A model generated the notes under the pieces. It was not told the origin of the DNA, made no database searches, and was given only the letters and a program-made list of their open reading frames with translations. A stretch of 48,876 nt of DNA. It comes from Lachnospiraceae bacterium. GTDB lineage: Bacteria; Bacillota; Clostridia; Lachnospirales; Lachnospiraceae. Numbering within the stretch: position 1 is the first letter of the stretch; the number at the start of each line of letters is the position of its first letter. The DNA is taken from NCBI GenBank assembly GCA_021200995.1, contig JAJQFS010000049.1, forward strand, positions 1 to 48,876, given 5' to 3'. Position numbers and translations under genes: made by a program. This document shows, in pieces, positions 1 to 8,300 of the stretch.

Positions 1-138
1 ATTTCCCGTATGGCCATGAGCAAGCACATTCTGGATGACTTAGCCGCAAGCCTTTCGGAGATTGCCAATGTGGAGAAGCCGCCGAAGGCGGAGGGCAGAA
101 ACATGACCATGTTCTTAGCGCCAAAATCCAAAAAATAG
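1..138 (+). CDS. infC: Translation initiation factor IF-3, C-terminal end (partial)
   Basis: The first 45 codons in frame 1 end at a TAG at 136-138. They match the C-terminal tail of IF-3, which prevents premature joining of ribosomal subunits and checks the start codon in the P site. The visible tail has the typical IF-3 ending with EKPPKAEGRNMTMFLAPK. The gene is cut by the window edge, so its start and any leader are not visible. It lies 30 bp before rpmI in the classical infC-rpmI-rplT order, which supports the call despite the short length. Confidence 0.9.
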   Translation: MSRMAMSKHILDDLAASLSEIANVEKPPKAEGRNMTMFLAPKSKK

Positions 139-168
139 CACAGGAAAAATATCACAGGAGGATTCAAC

Positions 169-366
169 ATGCCGAAATTAAAGACAAAGAGAGCCGCGGC
201 AAAGCGTTTTTCCGCGACCGGAACAGGAAAATTAAAAAGAGCGAAAGCTTATAAGAGCCATATCTTAACCAAGAAGACGACGAAGAGAAAGCGTAATCTG
301 CGCAAGTCCACGATTACGGATCAGACGAACGTCAAGAATATGAAGAAGGTATTGCCCTATTTATAA
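169..366 (+). CDS. rpmI: 50S ribosomal protein L35
   Basis: This 65-residue, very basic protein starts [14 protein letters not shown] and has the Lys/Arg-rich [13 protein letters not shown] segment typical of bL35, a late-assembling component of the large ribosomal subunit. Its length is normal for the family. AGGAGG at 156-161 lies 7 bases before the ATG. The gene sits between infC and rplT, 22 bp before rplT, and is surely co-transcribed with both. In many Firmicutes this operon is controlled by L20 binding to a leader upstream of infC; that region is outside the window. Confidence 0.98.
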   Translation: MPKLKTKRAAAKRFSATGTGKLKRAKAYKSHILTKKTTKRKRNLRKSTITDQTNVKNMKKVLPYL

Positions 367-388
367 TTCGGCTAAGGAGGAATAAGAA

Positions 389-745
389 ATGGCAAGAATC
401 AAGGGCGGCATGAACGCCAAAAAGAAACATAACAGAGTATTAAAGCTGGCGAAGGGATACAGAGGCGCCAGAAGCAAGCAGTATCGTACCGCAAAACAGT
501 CCGTGATGAGAGCGCTGACCAGCTCCTACGCGGGCCGCAAAGAGAGAAAGCGTCAGTTCAGACAGCTGTGGATCGCGCGAATCAACGCGGCTGCCAGAAT
601 GAACGACTTATCCTACAGCAAGTTCATGCATGGCTTAAAGCTGGCTGAGATCGACATCAACAGAAAGATGCTGGCCGAGATGGCCGTGAACGATGCGGAA
701 GGCTTCACCGCACTGTGCGAGATCGCCAAAGAAAAGATCGCGTAA
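389..745 (+). CDS. rplT: 50S ribosomal protein L20
   Basis: This 118-residue basic protein has the bL20 hallmarks: start [18 protein letters not shown], a long basic N-terminal extension that threads into 23S rRNA, and the globular [24 protein letters not shown] region. L20 is needed early in 50S assembly and in other Firmicutes also represses its own operon. AAGGAGG at 374-380 precedes the ATG by 8 bases. Length is normal. It is the last gene of infC-rpmI-rplT, and a strong terminator follows within 15 bp of its stop. Confidence 0.98.
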   Translation: MARIKGGMNAKKKHNRVLKLAKGYRGARSKQYRTAKQSVMRALTSSYAGRKERKRQFRQLWIARINAAARMNDLSYSKFMHGLKLAEIDINRKMLAEMAVNDAEGFTALCEIAKEKIA

Positions 746-759
746 TCACATTTAAGGTT

Positions 760-799
760 AACTCCGGAAATTACAGGTTTGTTATTTCCGGAGTTTTTT
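760..799 (+). terminator. Rho-independent terminator of infC-rpmI-rplT
   Basis: A perfect 12-bp stem, AACTCCGGAAAT (760-771) with ATTTCCGGAGTT (784-795), has a 12-base loop and runs into TTTTTT at 794-799. It starts 15 bases after the rplT stop. The T-tract directly abuts the left end of the palindromic repeat at 801. Confidence 0.92.
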
Positions 800-800
800 G

Positions 801-896
801 TGATACAAGGGACCAAAGGACAGAAATCGAATGTTTGCACAAGGCACGCCCTTCGGGTGTACATTCGTATTTCTGAACTTGGGGACTATAGTATCA
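801..896 (+). repeat. TGATAC/GTATCA palindromic repeat, copy 1
   Basis: This 96-bp element is bounded by TGATAC (801-806) and GTATCA (891-896). The inverted ends extend outwards as TTTTTTGTGATAC (794-806) against its complement at 891-903. The arms also pair internally: CAGAAATCGAATGT (821-834) faces ACATTCGTATTTCTG (861-875), with ACGCCCTTCGGGTGT in the centre. It shares TGATACAAGGGACC and CAGAAATCGAATG with copy 2 (3838), and TGATACAAGGGAC plus CACAAGG and ACGCCCTTCGGGTGT with the reverse complement of copy 3 (36208). It occupies nearly the whole gap between the rplT terminator and the pepD ribosome binding site. No coding capacity is evident; it resembles a MITE or REP-like element. Confidence 0.75.
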
Positions 897-923
897 CAAA
901 AAAGATATAGATGGAGGATCAAA

Positions 924-2369
924 ATGAGCGTTTGGGAAAATTTAGAGCCACGGGCAGTATTCCACTTCTTCGAGGAGATCTGCGCGATCCCGCATGGATC
1001 AGGCAACACCGCGCAGATTTCCAAATATCTGCAGAGCTTTGCCGCGGAACGAGGAATCTGGTATCGTACGGACGAACTGGGAAACGTAGTGATGCGAAAA
1101 CCGGCATCTTTCGGATATGAGGAAGTTCCGGGGCTGATTATACAGGGACATATGGATATGGTGGCGGTGAAAGAGGCTGACTGTGAGAAAGATATGCAGA
1201 CAGAGGGCCTGGATCCGGCCATCGACGGGGATTATGTCTGTGCTGTCGGTACCAGTCTGGGCGGAGACGACGGCATCGCGGTGGCTTATGGGCTGGCGCT
1301 GATGGATGATGACAGCATTCCGCATCCACAGCTGGAGCTGATTATCACGGTGGACGAAGAGACCGGTATGTTCGGAGCGAACGCGCTGGATATGAGCGAT
1401 ATCACGGGCAGACGTTTTCTGAACCTGGATTCGGAGGACGAAGGCTGCTTTCTGACCGGCTGCGCGGGCGGCAGGCGCTTGAAGGGGCAAGTGGACCGGA
1501 GCCTCATAACAGTGCGCGGCAGACAGGTTACAATAACCGTTGCCGGCCTGCAGGGCGGGCACAGCGGCGGAGAGATTCATAAGGAGCGCGGAAACGCTAT
1601 TCTTCTGTTGGGAAGAGTGCTGGCGGTGGTTTTGAACGAAACGGCGCTTTCTCTGATCAGCATGTCCGGCGGAACAGCGGAGAATGTGATCCCTTCATCA
1701 GCGCAGGCTGTTCTGGTTTGCGCGGAGCCTGAGAAGGTGCAGCCGGCTGTGGACAAAGTCCTGGCGGATCTTAAGAAGGAATACGAGCTGCGGGATCCTC
1801 AGGTGCGGGTTGAGGTGCTGGCGGCGGATTCAGATGGTGTTTATCAGGCGGATTCCCAGGAAGCGACCGCACACTTTATCACCCTTCTGACAGCGCTGCC
1901 CACCGGGGTGCAGGCCATGAGCCCCAGCATTCCCGGCATGGTGGAAACCAGCCTGAATCTGGGGATCCTTTCGTCTGATGAGGAGAGTATCACGCTGCAG
2001 TATTCTATCCGCAGCAGTGTGGAGAGCACCAAATACGCATTGTCAGATCGGGTGGCGGCCATTTTTGCGCTGGCTGGCGCTCATGTGGAGGCGGGCAGCG
2101 ATTATCCGGGCTGGGCATACCGGGTGGACAGCCCGCTCAGAGATAAAATGGTCAGGGTATATGAGCGGATGTACGGAAAGAAGCCGCAGATTACCACGAT
2201 TCACGCGGGCCTGGAGTGCGGACTTTTCCTGGGCAAGTGCCCGGATCTGGACTGCGTTTCCATGGGACCCGATATGCTGGACATTCATTCGACCAATGAG
2301 AAACTTTCCATTTCCTCTGTAAAGCGGGTCTGGGAGTATCTGCTGGAACTGTTGAAGGATAAAGCCTGA
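924..2369 (+). CDS. pepD: Aminoacyl-histidine dipeptidase (M20 family, PepD-like)
   Basis: This 481-residue cytosolic metallodipeptidase of the M20/PepD type cleaves Xaa-His and other dipeptides. Metal-site motifs are in order: GHMDM with H76 and D78, LGGDDG with D115, and TVDEETG with E145/E146. The dimerisation/lid domain starts near residue 190 and includes GLQGGHSGGEIH. The start was set at 924 because GGAGG at 913-917 precedes it by 6 bases and the protein then begins MSVWENLEPRAVF as in homologues; the open frame to 831 only reads through the palindromic repeat. It is preceded by the rplT terminator and repeat copy 1, so it is probably transcribed separately. The next gene begins 4 bp after its stop. 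Confidence 0.9.
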   Translation: MSVWENLEPRAVFHFFEEICAIPHGSGNTAQISKYLQSFAAERGIWYRTDELGNVVMRKPASFGYEEVPGLIIQGHMDMVAVKEADCEKDMQTEGLDPAIDGDYVCAVGTSLGGDDGIAVAYGLALMDDDSIPHPQLELIITVDEETGMFGANALDMSDITGRRFLNLDSEDEGCFLTGCAGGRRLKGQVDRSLITVRGRQVTITVAGLQGGHSGGEIHKERGNAILLLGRVLAVVLNETALSLISMSGGTAENVIPSSAQAVLVCAEPEKVQPAVDKVLADLKKEYELRDPQVRVEVLAADSDGVYQADSQEATAHFITLLTALPTGVQAMSPSIPGMVETSLNLGILSSDEESITLQYSIRSSVESTKYALSDRVAAIFALAGAHVEAGSDYPGWAYRVDSPLRDKMVRVYERMYGKKPQITTIHAGLECGLFLGKCPDLDCVSMGPDMLDIHSTNEKLSISSVKRVWEYLLELLKDKA

Positions 2370-2373
2370 ATAA

Positions 2374-3735
2374 ATGATCATGAAAAATAATGATATCCAC
2401 GCTGCCGCAAATCATACGTTTGCGGTTGCAAAAACAGACATAAATCGCGAAAAGAACAGGAATATTTCTACAAAATCAGATATTTCTGAGAGCAAATCGT
2501 TCAAAAAGACAAACAGGAATGTAAAGGACGTAAGGTGTCCTGCGGCGGGCAAATGCGGCGGCTGTGACTGGCTTGGCCGGCCTTACGAAAAGCAGCTTGC
2601 GGACAAGAAAAAGCTGGTGGCTGATCTTTTAAAGCCATACTGCAGGCTGGAAGGCATCATCCCCATGGAAACGCCGTATTTTTACCGCAATAAGGTACAC
2701 GCCGTCTTTGACAGAGACCGCAGAGGAGCTGTGATTGCGGGCACCTATGAGAAAAATTCGCATCGCGTCGTAGCGGTAGAGAAGTGCCTGATTGAGGATG
2801 AAAAGGCCGGAGAGATCATCCGCACGATCCGGGACCTGTGCAAAAGCTTTCAGATCCGGATTTATGATGAGGATTCAGGCTATGGCCTGCTGCGCCATGT
2901 GCTGGTCAGGGCCGGTCACACAAGCGGGCAGTACCTGGTCGTACTGGTACTGTCCTCCCCGATTCTGCCGGATAAAAATAATTTTATAAAAGCTTTGCGT
3001 AAAGCGCATCCGGAGATTACCTCCGTGGTGATCAATGTGAACGACCGCCGCACCAGCATGATTCTGGGCGAGAAAGAGCAGGTCATTTACGGGAAGGGAT
3101 ATATAGAGGATACGCTCTGCGGCAAAACCTTCCGTATTTCCCCGAAATCCTTTTATCAGGTGAATCCCGTACAGACGCAGAAGCTGTATCAGAAGGCGAT
3201 TGAATATGCTGATTTTCGCGGGAATGAGCGAATCGTGGACGCCTACTGCGGCATCGACACCATCGGCATTGTGGCTTCCGACCATGTGAAGGAAGTGATC
3301 GGCGTGGAACTGAATAAGGACGCGGTGCGGGACGCGCGCGTGAACGCCCGCATCAACTGCGTCAGGAATATTTCTTTTTATGAGAATGACGCGGGGCAGC
3401 TTCTGACGCAGATGGCGCAGCAGAAGGCGAAGGTGGATGCGGTGATTTTAGACCCGCCGAGATCGGGCAGCGACGAGGCGTTTTTATCCTCTGTGATACA
3501 GATAGCGCCTGCGAAGGTGGTTTATATTTCCTGCAATCCCGTTACGCTCGCCAGAGATCTGGAATATCTCACAAAGCGGGGATACAGGGCAATGAGAGCC
3601 TGTGCCGTGGACATGTTCCCGCAGACGGCGGAGCATGTGGAAGCGTGTGTTCTGTTAGAGAAGGCAGGCAAAGCACAGCCTGGGCGAAGGGGTACGGTCG
3701 ACAGGGCAGACGGCGGTATGCCTGCCAGAACATGA
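2374..3735 (+). CDS. rlmD: 23S rRNA (uracil-C5)-methyltransferase, RlmD/RlmCD-like (TrmA family)
   Basis: This class I SAM-dependent RNA methyltransferase of the TrmA/RumA family makes 5-methyluridine in RNA. Evidence is the [4Fe-4S] cysteine motif CPAAGKCGGC near residues 55-64, the SAM-site region VDAYCGIDTIGIVAS, the ILDPPRSG motif and the catalytic-cysteine motif YISCNPVTLARDL. The TRAM domain common in this family is not obvious; instead there is a roughly 50-residue hydrophilic, Lys/Asn-rich N-terminal stretch. The C-terminus adds about 25 Gly/Arg-rich residues after the usual ending HVEACVLLEK. No strong ribosome binding site precedes 2374, so the true start may be further in. It follows pepD by 4 bp. 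The exact target base cannot be fixed from sequence. Confidence 0.82.
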   Translation: MIMKNNDIHAAANHTFAVAKTDINREKNRNISTKSDISESKSFKKTNRNVKDVRCPAAGKCGGCDWLGRPYEKQLADKKKLVADLLKPYCRLEGIIPMETPYFYRNKVHAVFDRDRRGAVIAGTYEKNSHRVVAVEKCLIEDEKAGEIIRTIRDLCKSFQIRIYDEDSGYGLLRHVLVRAGHTSGQYLVVLVLSSPILPDKNNFIKALRKAHPEITSVVINVNDRRTSMILGEKEQVIYGKGYIEDTLCGKTFRISPKSFYQVNPVQTQKLYQKAIEYADFRGNERIVDAYCGIDTIGIVASDHVKEVIGVELNKDAVRDARVNARINCVRNISFYENDAGQLLTQMAQQKAKVDAVILDPPRSGSDEAFLSSVIQIAPAKVVYISCNPVTLARDLEYLTKRGYRAMRACAVDMFPQTAEHVEACVLLEKAGKAQPGRRGTVDRADGGMPART

Positions 3736-3837
3736 ATTTTACAATGACGGTTTCTTTTTCGCGCGGGAAAGAGTATAATACGGCGTGAGGGCGGTTGCAT
3801 CGCAGCATGACATCGTAATATTTCTGTAACAATTTTA

Positions 3838-3924
3838 TGATACAAGGGACCGGAAGTCAGAAATCGAATGCGGATATTCGTATTTGATTGCGGGACGGTT
3901 TTTGCGAAGCAATCCATAGTATCA
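3838..3924 (+). repeat. TGATAC/GTATCA palindromic repeat, copy 2
   Basis: This 87-bp element starts TGATACAAGGGACC (3838-3851), carries CAGAAATCGAATG (3858-3870) facing ATTCGTATTT (3876-3885), and ends ATAGTATCA (3916-3924). The first 33 bases are close to copy 1. The inner 3' half differs and holds its own GATTGC/GCAATC pair. The right end is immediately followed by TATGATAC, so that 3919-3932 is a perfect 14-bp palindrome, GTATCATATGATAC. Like copy 1 it lies in the gap just before a gene, here glmS. Confidence 0.72.
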
Positions 3925-3930
3925 TATGAT
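3902..3930 (+). promoter_or_regulatory. Probable glmS promoter at the right end of repeat copy 2
   Basis: TTGCGA (3902-3907), a 17-base spacer and TATGAT (3925-3930) form a good sigma-A type promoter. The -35 and spacer lie inside repeat copy 2, and the -10 is the first sequence after its right end. It would give a leader of about 90 nt before glmS. No glmS ribozyme was recognised in that leader. Confidence 0.5.
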
Positions 3931-4028
3931 ACTAGTTAGTCATACTTTTTACGCATATGTACGGCGATTTGAGCGTATGATGAAGGAAACCGTCGAATGT
4001 GAAATGTTAAAAATTGAGGAGATTATCT

Positions 4029-5867
4029 ATGTGTGGAATAGTCGGTTATACCGGACAGCGCCCGGCTGGTCCGATTTTGCTGGACGGATTGTCCAGGCTG
4101 GAATACAGAGGTTATGATTCGGCGGGGCTCGCCGTCAGGGACGGGAACCGGGAGATCGAGATTGTCAAAGCCAAAGGGCGTCTCGCGGTATTATCAGAGA
4201 AGACGGACGGCGGCAGAGCGCTCGCGGGGACCTGCGGCATCGGGCATACCCGCTGGGCAACCCACGGGGAGCCCAGTGAGAATAACGCGCACCCGCACTG
4301 CAGCGATGATTATAATGTAGTGGGCGTACATAACGGCATTATTGAGAATTATCAGGAGCTCAGGGAGAAGCTGCTTCGTAACGGTTATCATTTTTACTCG
4401 GATACGGACACGGAAGTGGCGGTCAAGCTGATCGATTATTATTACAAAAAATATCTGGGTACGCCTGTGGACGCGATCAATCACGCCATGGTCCGCATCC
4501 GTGGTTCTTATGCGATGGCTATCATGTTTCATGAGTATCCGGGTGAGGTCTTTGCTGCGAGAAAGGACTGCCCCATGATTCTGGGCGCCGCGGACGGGGA
4601 GTGTTACCTTGCCTCTGACGCGACCGCTATTTTAAAATACACCAGATCCGTATATTACATCGGAGATATGGAGATCGGACGCTTAAAGGATGGAACCGCG
4701 ACCTTCTATAATCTGGACGGTGATGAGATTGAGAAGGAAAAGGTGGAGATCCTCTGGGACGCGGAGTCCGCGGAGAAAGCGGGTTATGAGCATTTCATGA
4801 TGAAGGAAATTCATGAGCAGCCCAGGGCAATCACGGATACACTTGGCTCTGTACTGGAAGGGGATAGTCTGCATCTGGACGGCGTTGGTCTGACAGATGA
4901 AGCGCTTCAGGATATCACGGATATCTGTATTGTTGCCTGCGGCTCCGCTTACCATGTGGGCATGGTGGCGCAGTATGTGATCGAGGATCTGGCGAAGGTG
5001 CCTGTGCGTGTGGAGCTTGCCAGTGAATTCCGGTATCGCAGGCCTTTACTCAAGGAGCACGAACTGGTGGTGATTATCAGTCAGTCGGGAGAGACGGCGG
5101 ACTCGCTTGCGGCCCTCAGGGAAGCAAAGGAGATGGGTGCGCAGACGCTCGCCATTGTCAATGTGGTGGGAAGCTCCATCGCCAGGGAAGCGGACCACGT
5201 GTTTTATACGATGGCGGGGCCGGAGATCGCAGTTGCCACGACGAAAGCCTACAGCGCGCAGCTGATTGCGGTATACTGCCTGGCGGTACAGCTGGCGAAG
5301 GCAAAGTCACGGATCGAGGAGGATTATTATAAAGAACTGGTGAAGGAGATGACGCTCCTTCCCGGTAAAATCAATAAAATTCTGGAGGACACGGGCCGCC
5401 TGCAGTGGCTTGCCGCCAGACAGACGAATGTGAAGGACGCGTTTTTTATCGGCAGGGGCATCGATTACGCCATCAGCCTGGAGGGCAGTCTGAAGATGAA
5501 GGAGATCAGCTACATCCATTCGGAGGCTTACGCCGCGGGGGAATTAAAGCACGGCACGATCAGCCTGATCGAGAAGGGTACGCTCGTCATCAGTGTCATT
5601 ACGCAGAGCAATCTGTATGAAAAGATTGTTTCCAACATGGTGGAATGCAAGAGCCGCGGCGCGCAGCTGTTCGGACTGACCACCTATGGTAATTATAATG
5701 TCGAAGATACCGCTGATTTTGTGATTTATGTGCCGAAGACAGATGAGCATTTCGCGGCCAGCCTGGCTGTGATCCCGCTTCAGCTTCTGGCGTATTATGT
5801 CAGCCTGTCCAAAGGGCTGGATGTAGATAAGCCGAGAAATCTGGCCAAGAGTGTTACGGTGGAATAG
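4029..5867 (+). CDS. glmS: Glutamine-fructose-6-phosphate aminotransferase (isomerizing)
   Basis: This 612-residue GlmS converts fructose-6-phosphate and glutamine to glucosamine-6-phosphate, the entry step of UDP-GlcNAc and peptidoglycan synthesis in the cytosol. It begins MCGIVGYTG, so removing Met exposes the catalytic Cys1 of the Ntn-type glutaminase domain. RLEYRGYDSAG, TRWATHG and SDTDTEV mark the glutaminase half. Two SIS domains follow, with ACGSAYHVG, ISQSGETADS, SLKMKEISYIH and the C-terminal KSVTVE. ATG 4029 is required for the exposed Cys and has AGGAG at 4017-4021; the open frame from TTG 4014 is not the start. Transcription probably starts at the promoter that overlaps repeat copy 2. 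Length is normal. Confidence 0.97.
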   Translation: MCGIVGYTGQRPAGPILLDGLSRLEYRGYDSAGLAVRDGNREIEIVKAKGRLAVLSEKTDGGRALAGTCGIGHTRWATHGEPSENNAHPHCSDDYNVVGVHNGIIENYQELREKLLRNGYHFYSDTDTEVAVKLIDYYYKKYLGTPVDAINHAMVRIRGSYAMAIMFHEYPGEVFAARKDCPMILGAADGECYLASDATAILKYTRSVYYIGDMEIGRLKDGTATFYNLDGDEIEKEKVEILWDAESAEKAGYEHFMMKEIHEQPRAITDTLGSVLEGDSLHLDGVGLTDEALQDITDICIVACGSAYHVGMVAQYVIEDLAKVPVRVELASEFRYRRPLLKEHELVVIISQSGETADSLAALREAKEMGAQTLAIVNVVGSSIAREADHVFYTMAGPEIAVATTKAYSAQLIAVYCLAVQLAKAKSRIEEDYYKELVKEMTLLPGKINKILEDTGRLQWLAARQTNVKDAFFIGRGIDYAISLEGSLKMKEISYIHSEAYAAGELKHGTISLIEKGTLVISVITQSNLYEKIVSNMVECKSRGAQLFGLTTYGNYNVEDTADFVIYVPKTDEHFAASLAVIPLQLLAYYVSLSKGLDVDKPRNLAKSVTVE

Positions 5868-5921
5868 GCACTGTTTTGACAGAGATATTCATTTTAGACA
5901 AGAATCTGGAGTACGACTAAG

Positions 5922-7256
5922 ATGCTGGACATGACCAAGGGTAAAATTTTTACACCGCTTTTTAAATTTACAATTCCCCTGGTGCTGGGAAATTTATTTC
6001 AGCTGACCTATAATGCGGCGGATTCCATCATTGTGGGCAGATTCGTGGGGGAGAGTGCTCTGGCGGCAGTGGGAACGGCCACACCGCTCATGAATATCGG
6101 GATATTGCTCTTAAACGGAATGTGCATGGGCGCCAGTGTGCTGGCGAGCGCGGATTTCGGAGCAGGGAATGAGAAGCTCTTAAAAAGACAGCTGAGCACC
6201 ACCGTGATTGCCGGAATGGCGTTTTCCCTGGCTTTCAGTATCTGTATGATCCTGCTGGCGGGACCGGTCCTTAAGCTGATTCAGACGCCGGAGGAAGTCC
6301 TGCCAATGGCGCGTCAGTATCTGCGGATTGTGTATGCGGGGCTGATTTTTACCTTCATTTATAATTTCCTGGCCAATACGCTGCGCGCGCTGGGGGATTC
6401 CCGGACGTCGCTGTATTTCCTGATCGCAAGCTCCCTCATCAATATTGTCAGCGATATCTTTTTCGTGGCGGTTCTGCACTGGGAAGTGATGGGCTGCGCG
6501 GTGGCGACAGTTTTAAGCCAGATGCTCTGCTGCGTCTTCTGCCTGGTTTATATTCGCAAAAAGGTACCGATTCTTAACTTTGGCAGAGAATGGCTGATCT
6601 TTGATAAATCCCTGATTGGGAAAACGGTCAGCTTCGGCTCCACCAGCGCCATGCAGCAGGTATGTCTGCAGATTGGCAAGCTGATTATCCAGACGATGGT
6701 CAACACGCAGGGTGTCAGTGTAATCGCTGCCTTCACGGCAGTGAACAGGGTGGACGATTTCGCCTATACACCGCAGCAGAATATCGGACACGCCATGACT
6801 ACCTTTATCGCGCAGAATGAGGGCGCGGGAGAGGATAAACGCGTGCAGAAGGGATTTCGCGCCGGTATTATCATTGAAGTGATTTACTCCGTCTGTCTGT
6901 GCGCTGTGATCTTTGCGCTGGCGCCGCAGATTATGGGGCTGTTCGCGCAGGATGGGGACAGTCAGGTGATGACATTGGGGACCTCTTATTTAAGGCTGAT
7001 TGCCTTTATGTATATTCTGCCGGGCTTCACTAACGGGATCCAGGGCTTTTTCAGAGGAATCGGAGACATGAAGGTGACGCTGTACAGCACAACTATGAAT
7101 ATGGTGGGCAGATGCGTGGCACTGTATGTGATGCTGATGGTGCTGCATATGCCGTTTGTCAGTCTGGCCTGGGCCAATATGGCCGGCTGGATCCTTATGC
7201 TGTTATTTGAGGTTCCGCTTCTGGTAAGACAGTTGAAGCGTTTTCAGGCTGCGTGA
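5922..7256 (+). CDS. MATE family efflux transporter
   Basis: This 444-residue inner-membrane protein has about 12 hydrophobic segments in two related halves. The start, MTKGKIFTPLFKFTIPLVLGNLFQ with LTYNAADSIIVGRFVG soon after, is typical of MATE Na+ or H+ antiporters of the DinF/NorM superfamily. Members export cationic drugs, dyes or metabolites; the substrate here cannot be told. Two in-frame ATGs (5922, 5931) are possible, and the ribosome binding site (GGAG near 5908) is weak. It is 54 bp after glmS and 85 bp before the sortase gene, all on the same strand. Confidence 0.93.
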   Translation: MLDMTKGKIFTPLFKFTIPLVLGNLFQLTYNAADSIIVGRFVGESALAAVGTATPLMNIGILLLNGMCMGASVLASADFGAGNEKLLKRQLSTTVIAGMAFSLAFSICMILLAGPVLKLIQTPEEVLPMARQYLRIVYAGLIFTFIYNFLANTLRALGDSRTSLYFLIASSLINIVSDIFFVAVLHWEVMGCAVATVLSQMLCCVFCLVYIRKKVPILNFGREWLIFDKSLIGKTVSFGSTSAMQQVCLQIGKLIIQTMVNTQGVSVIAAFTAVNRVDDFAYTPQQNIGHAMTTFIAQNEGAGEDKRVQKGFRAGIIIEVIYSVCLCAVIFALAPQIMGLFAQDGDSQVMTLGTSYLRLIAFMYILPGFTNGIQGFFRGIGDMKVTLYSTTMNMVGRCVALYVMLMVLHMPFVSLAWANMAGWILMLLFEVPLLVRQLKRFQAA

Positions 7257-7341
7257 CCGGAGAATGAACAGGTTCTGATGCCGAGGAAGGCATATATGCC
7301 GGATATTTTGAGAGAAATTTCAGATAAAGAGGAAAATTAAG

Positions 7342-8217
7342 ATGGCTCGAAAGAGAAGTGTTTCTTCAAAAAGCAGAAGTAAAAAGAAACTCACACCGGT
7401 CAGTATCCTGATCCTGGTTCTGGAAATCGTTTTCATTGTGGCACTGATTCAGGTGCTGAGGATTATGCTTGGATATATGAACGCGGATTCTTCTTATGAC
7501 AGTCTGACAGAATCCATGCAGGCAGTGGAACTTACCATTTTCCCGTCTGAGACGACGTCCGGCACGGATGAAACTTTAACTGCGGTTGAGGCAGAGGCAG
7601 AGGAAACGGAGGAGACGAATGAGACGGTCACGTATTCTTACAGCATTACCGTCCCGGATTTTGACTATCTGTCCTCCATCAACGACGATGTGATTGGATG
7701 GATTCAGATTCCCGGCACCGCGGTGAATTATCCGATTGTGCAGGGAGATGATAACGATTATTATCTGACTCATCTGTATACGGGAGAGACCAGCTCCAGC
7801 GGCGCGATTTTCCTGGATTCCGGGACCACGCTTGGACTGGAGGACAGAAACGCCATTATTTTCGGGCACAATATGAAAAATGGCTCCATGTTCGCCGCAC
7901 TGAACAGTTATTCCAGTTCGGGCTACTATTCCCTGCATCCTTATGTCGTGGTGACGGATTTAAGCGGGACAAGATATATCTATGATATTTTCGCGGTTTA
8001 TACTGTGGATACCGCGAATGAGGAGGAGAGCGTTTCTGTTTATCTGCATGGCTTTGGCGCGGATGAGAACTTCGCGGCGTATCTGGAAACGGTGCAGGGG
8101 CTGTCAATCTACAGTACCGGTATCAGCGTCACGCAGGATGATTATATTATCACGCTTTCCACCTGTAAAAACGCGAACAGTACGGTCCGGACCATCGTGC
8201 AGGCCGTGCGCAGATAA
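7342..8217 (+). CDS. srtB: Class B sortase
   Basis: This 291-residue membrane-anchored cysteine transpeptidase attaches proteins with a sorting signal to the cell wall. A basic N-terminus (1-18) is followed by one membrane segment (about 20-43), then a Glu/Thr-rich linker (50-95) and a sortase domain. The catalytic triad is visible: H176 in IIFGHNM, C275 in TLSTCKN and R283 in STVRTIV. The WIQIPGTAVNYPIVQGDDN stretch is typical of class B. No protein in this window carries a recognisable sorting signal, so its substrate is elsewhere. It lies between the MATE gene and thrS with no terminator visible on either side. Confidence 0.92.
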   Translation: MARKRSVSSKSRSKKKLTPVSILILVLEIVFIVALIQVLRIMLGYMNADSSYDSLTESMQAVELTIFPSETTSGTDETLTAVEAEAEETEETNETVTYSYSITVPDFDYLSSINDDVIGWIQIPGTAVNYPIVQGDDNDYYLTHLYTGETSSSGAIFLDSGTTLGLEDRNAIIFGHNMKNGSMFAALNSYSSSGYYSLHPYVVVTDLSGTRYIYDIFAVYTVDTANEEESVSVYLHGFGADENFAAYLETVQGLSIYSTGISVTQDDYIITLSTCKNANSTVRTIVQAVRR

Positions 8218-8300
8218 GGGATACAGATGGAATTTAGGCTTGCCAGAATGAAGACTTTGTACTATGATGGTAATGCTTTTGGAAAGGGAGAAAGAGAATC

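Noticed and set aside
831-923. N-terminal extension of pepD
   Set aside because: The 31 extra codons read through repeat copy 1, lack a ribosome binding site and are absent from the family; ATG 924 has GGAGG.
3931-4028. glmS ribozyme/riboswitch
   Set aside because: The leader is short and shows none of the conserved core I would expect; no ribozyme-like pairing was found.
3926-4117. Short gene before glmS
   Set aside because: It starts in the palindrome after repeat copy 2 and overlaps the glmS N-terminus out of frame, with no ribosome binding site.
8218-8300. T-box leader for thrS
   Set aside because: Only 83 bp are available and no T-box core or terminator/antiterminator is present.
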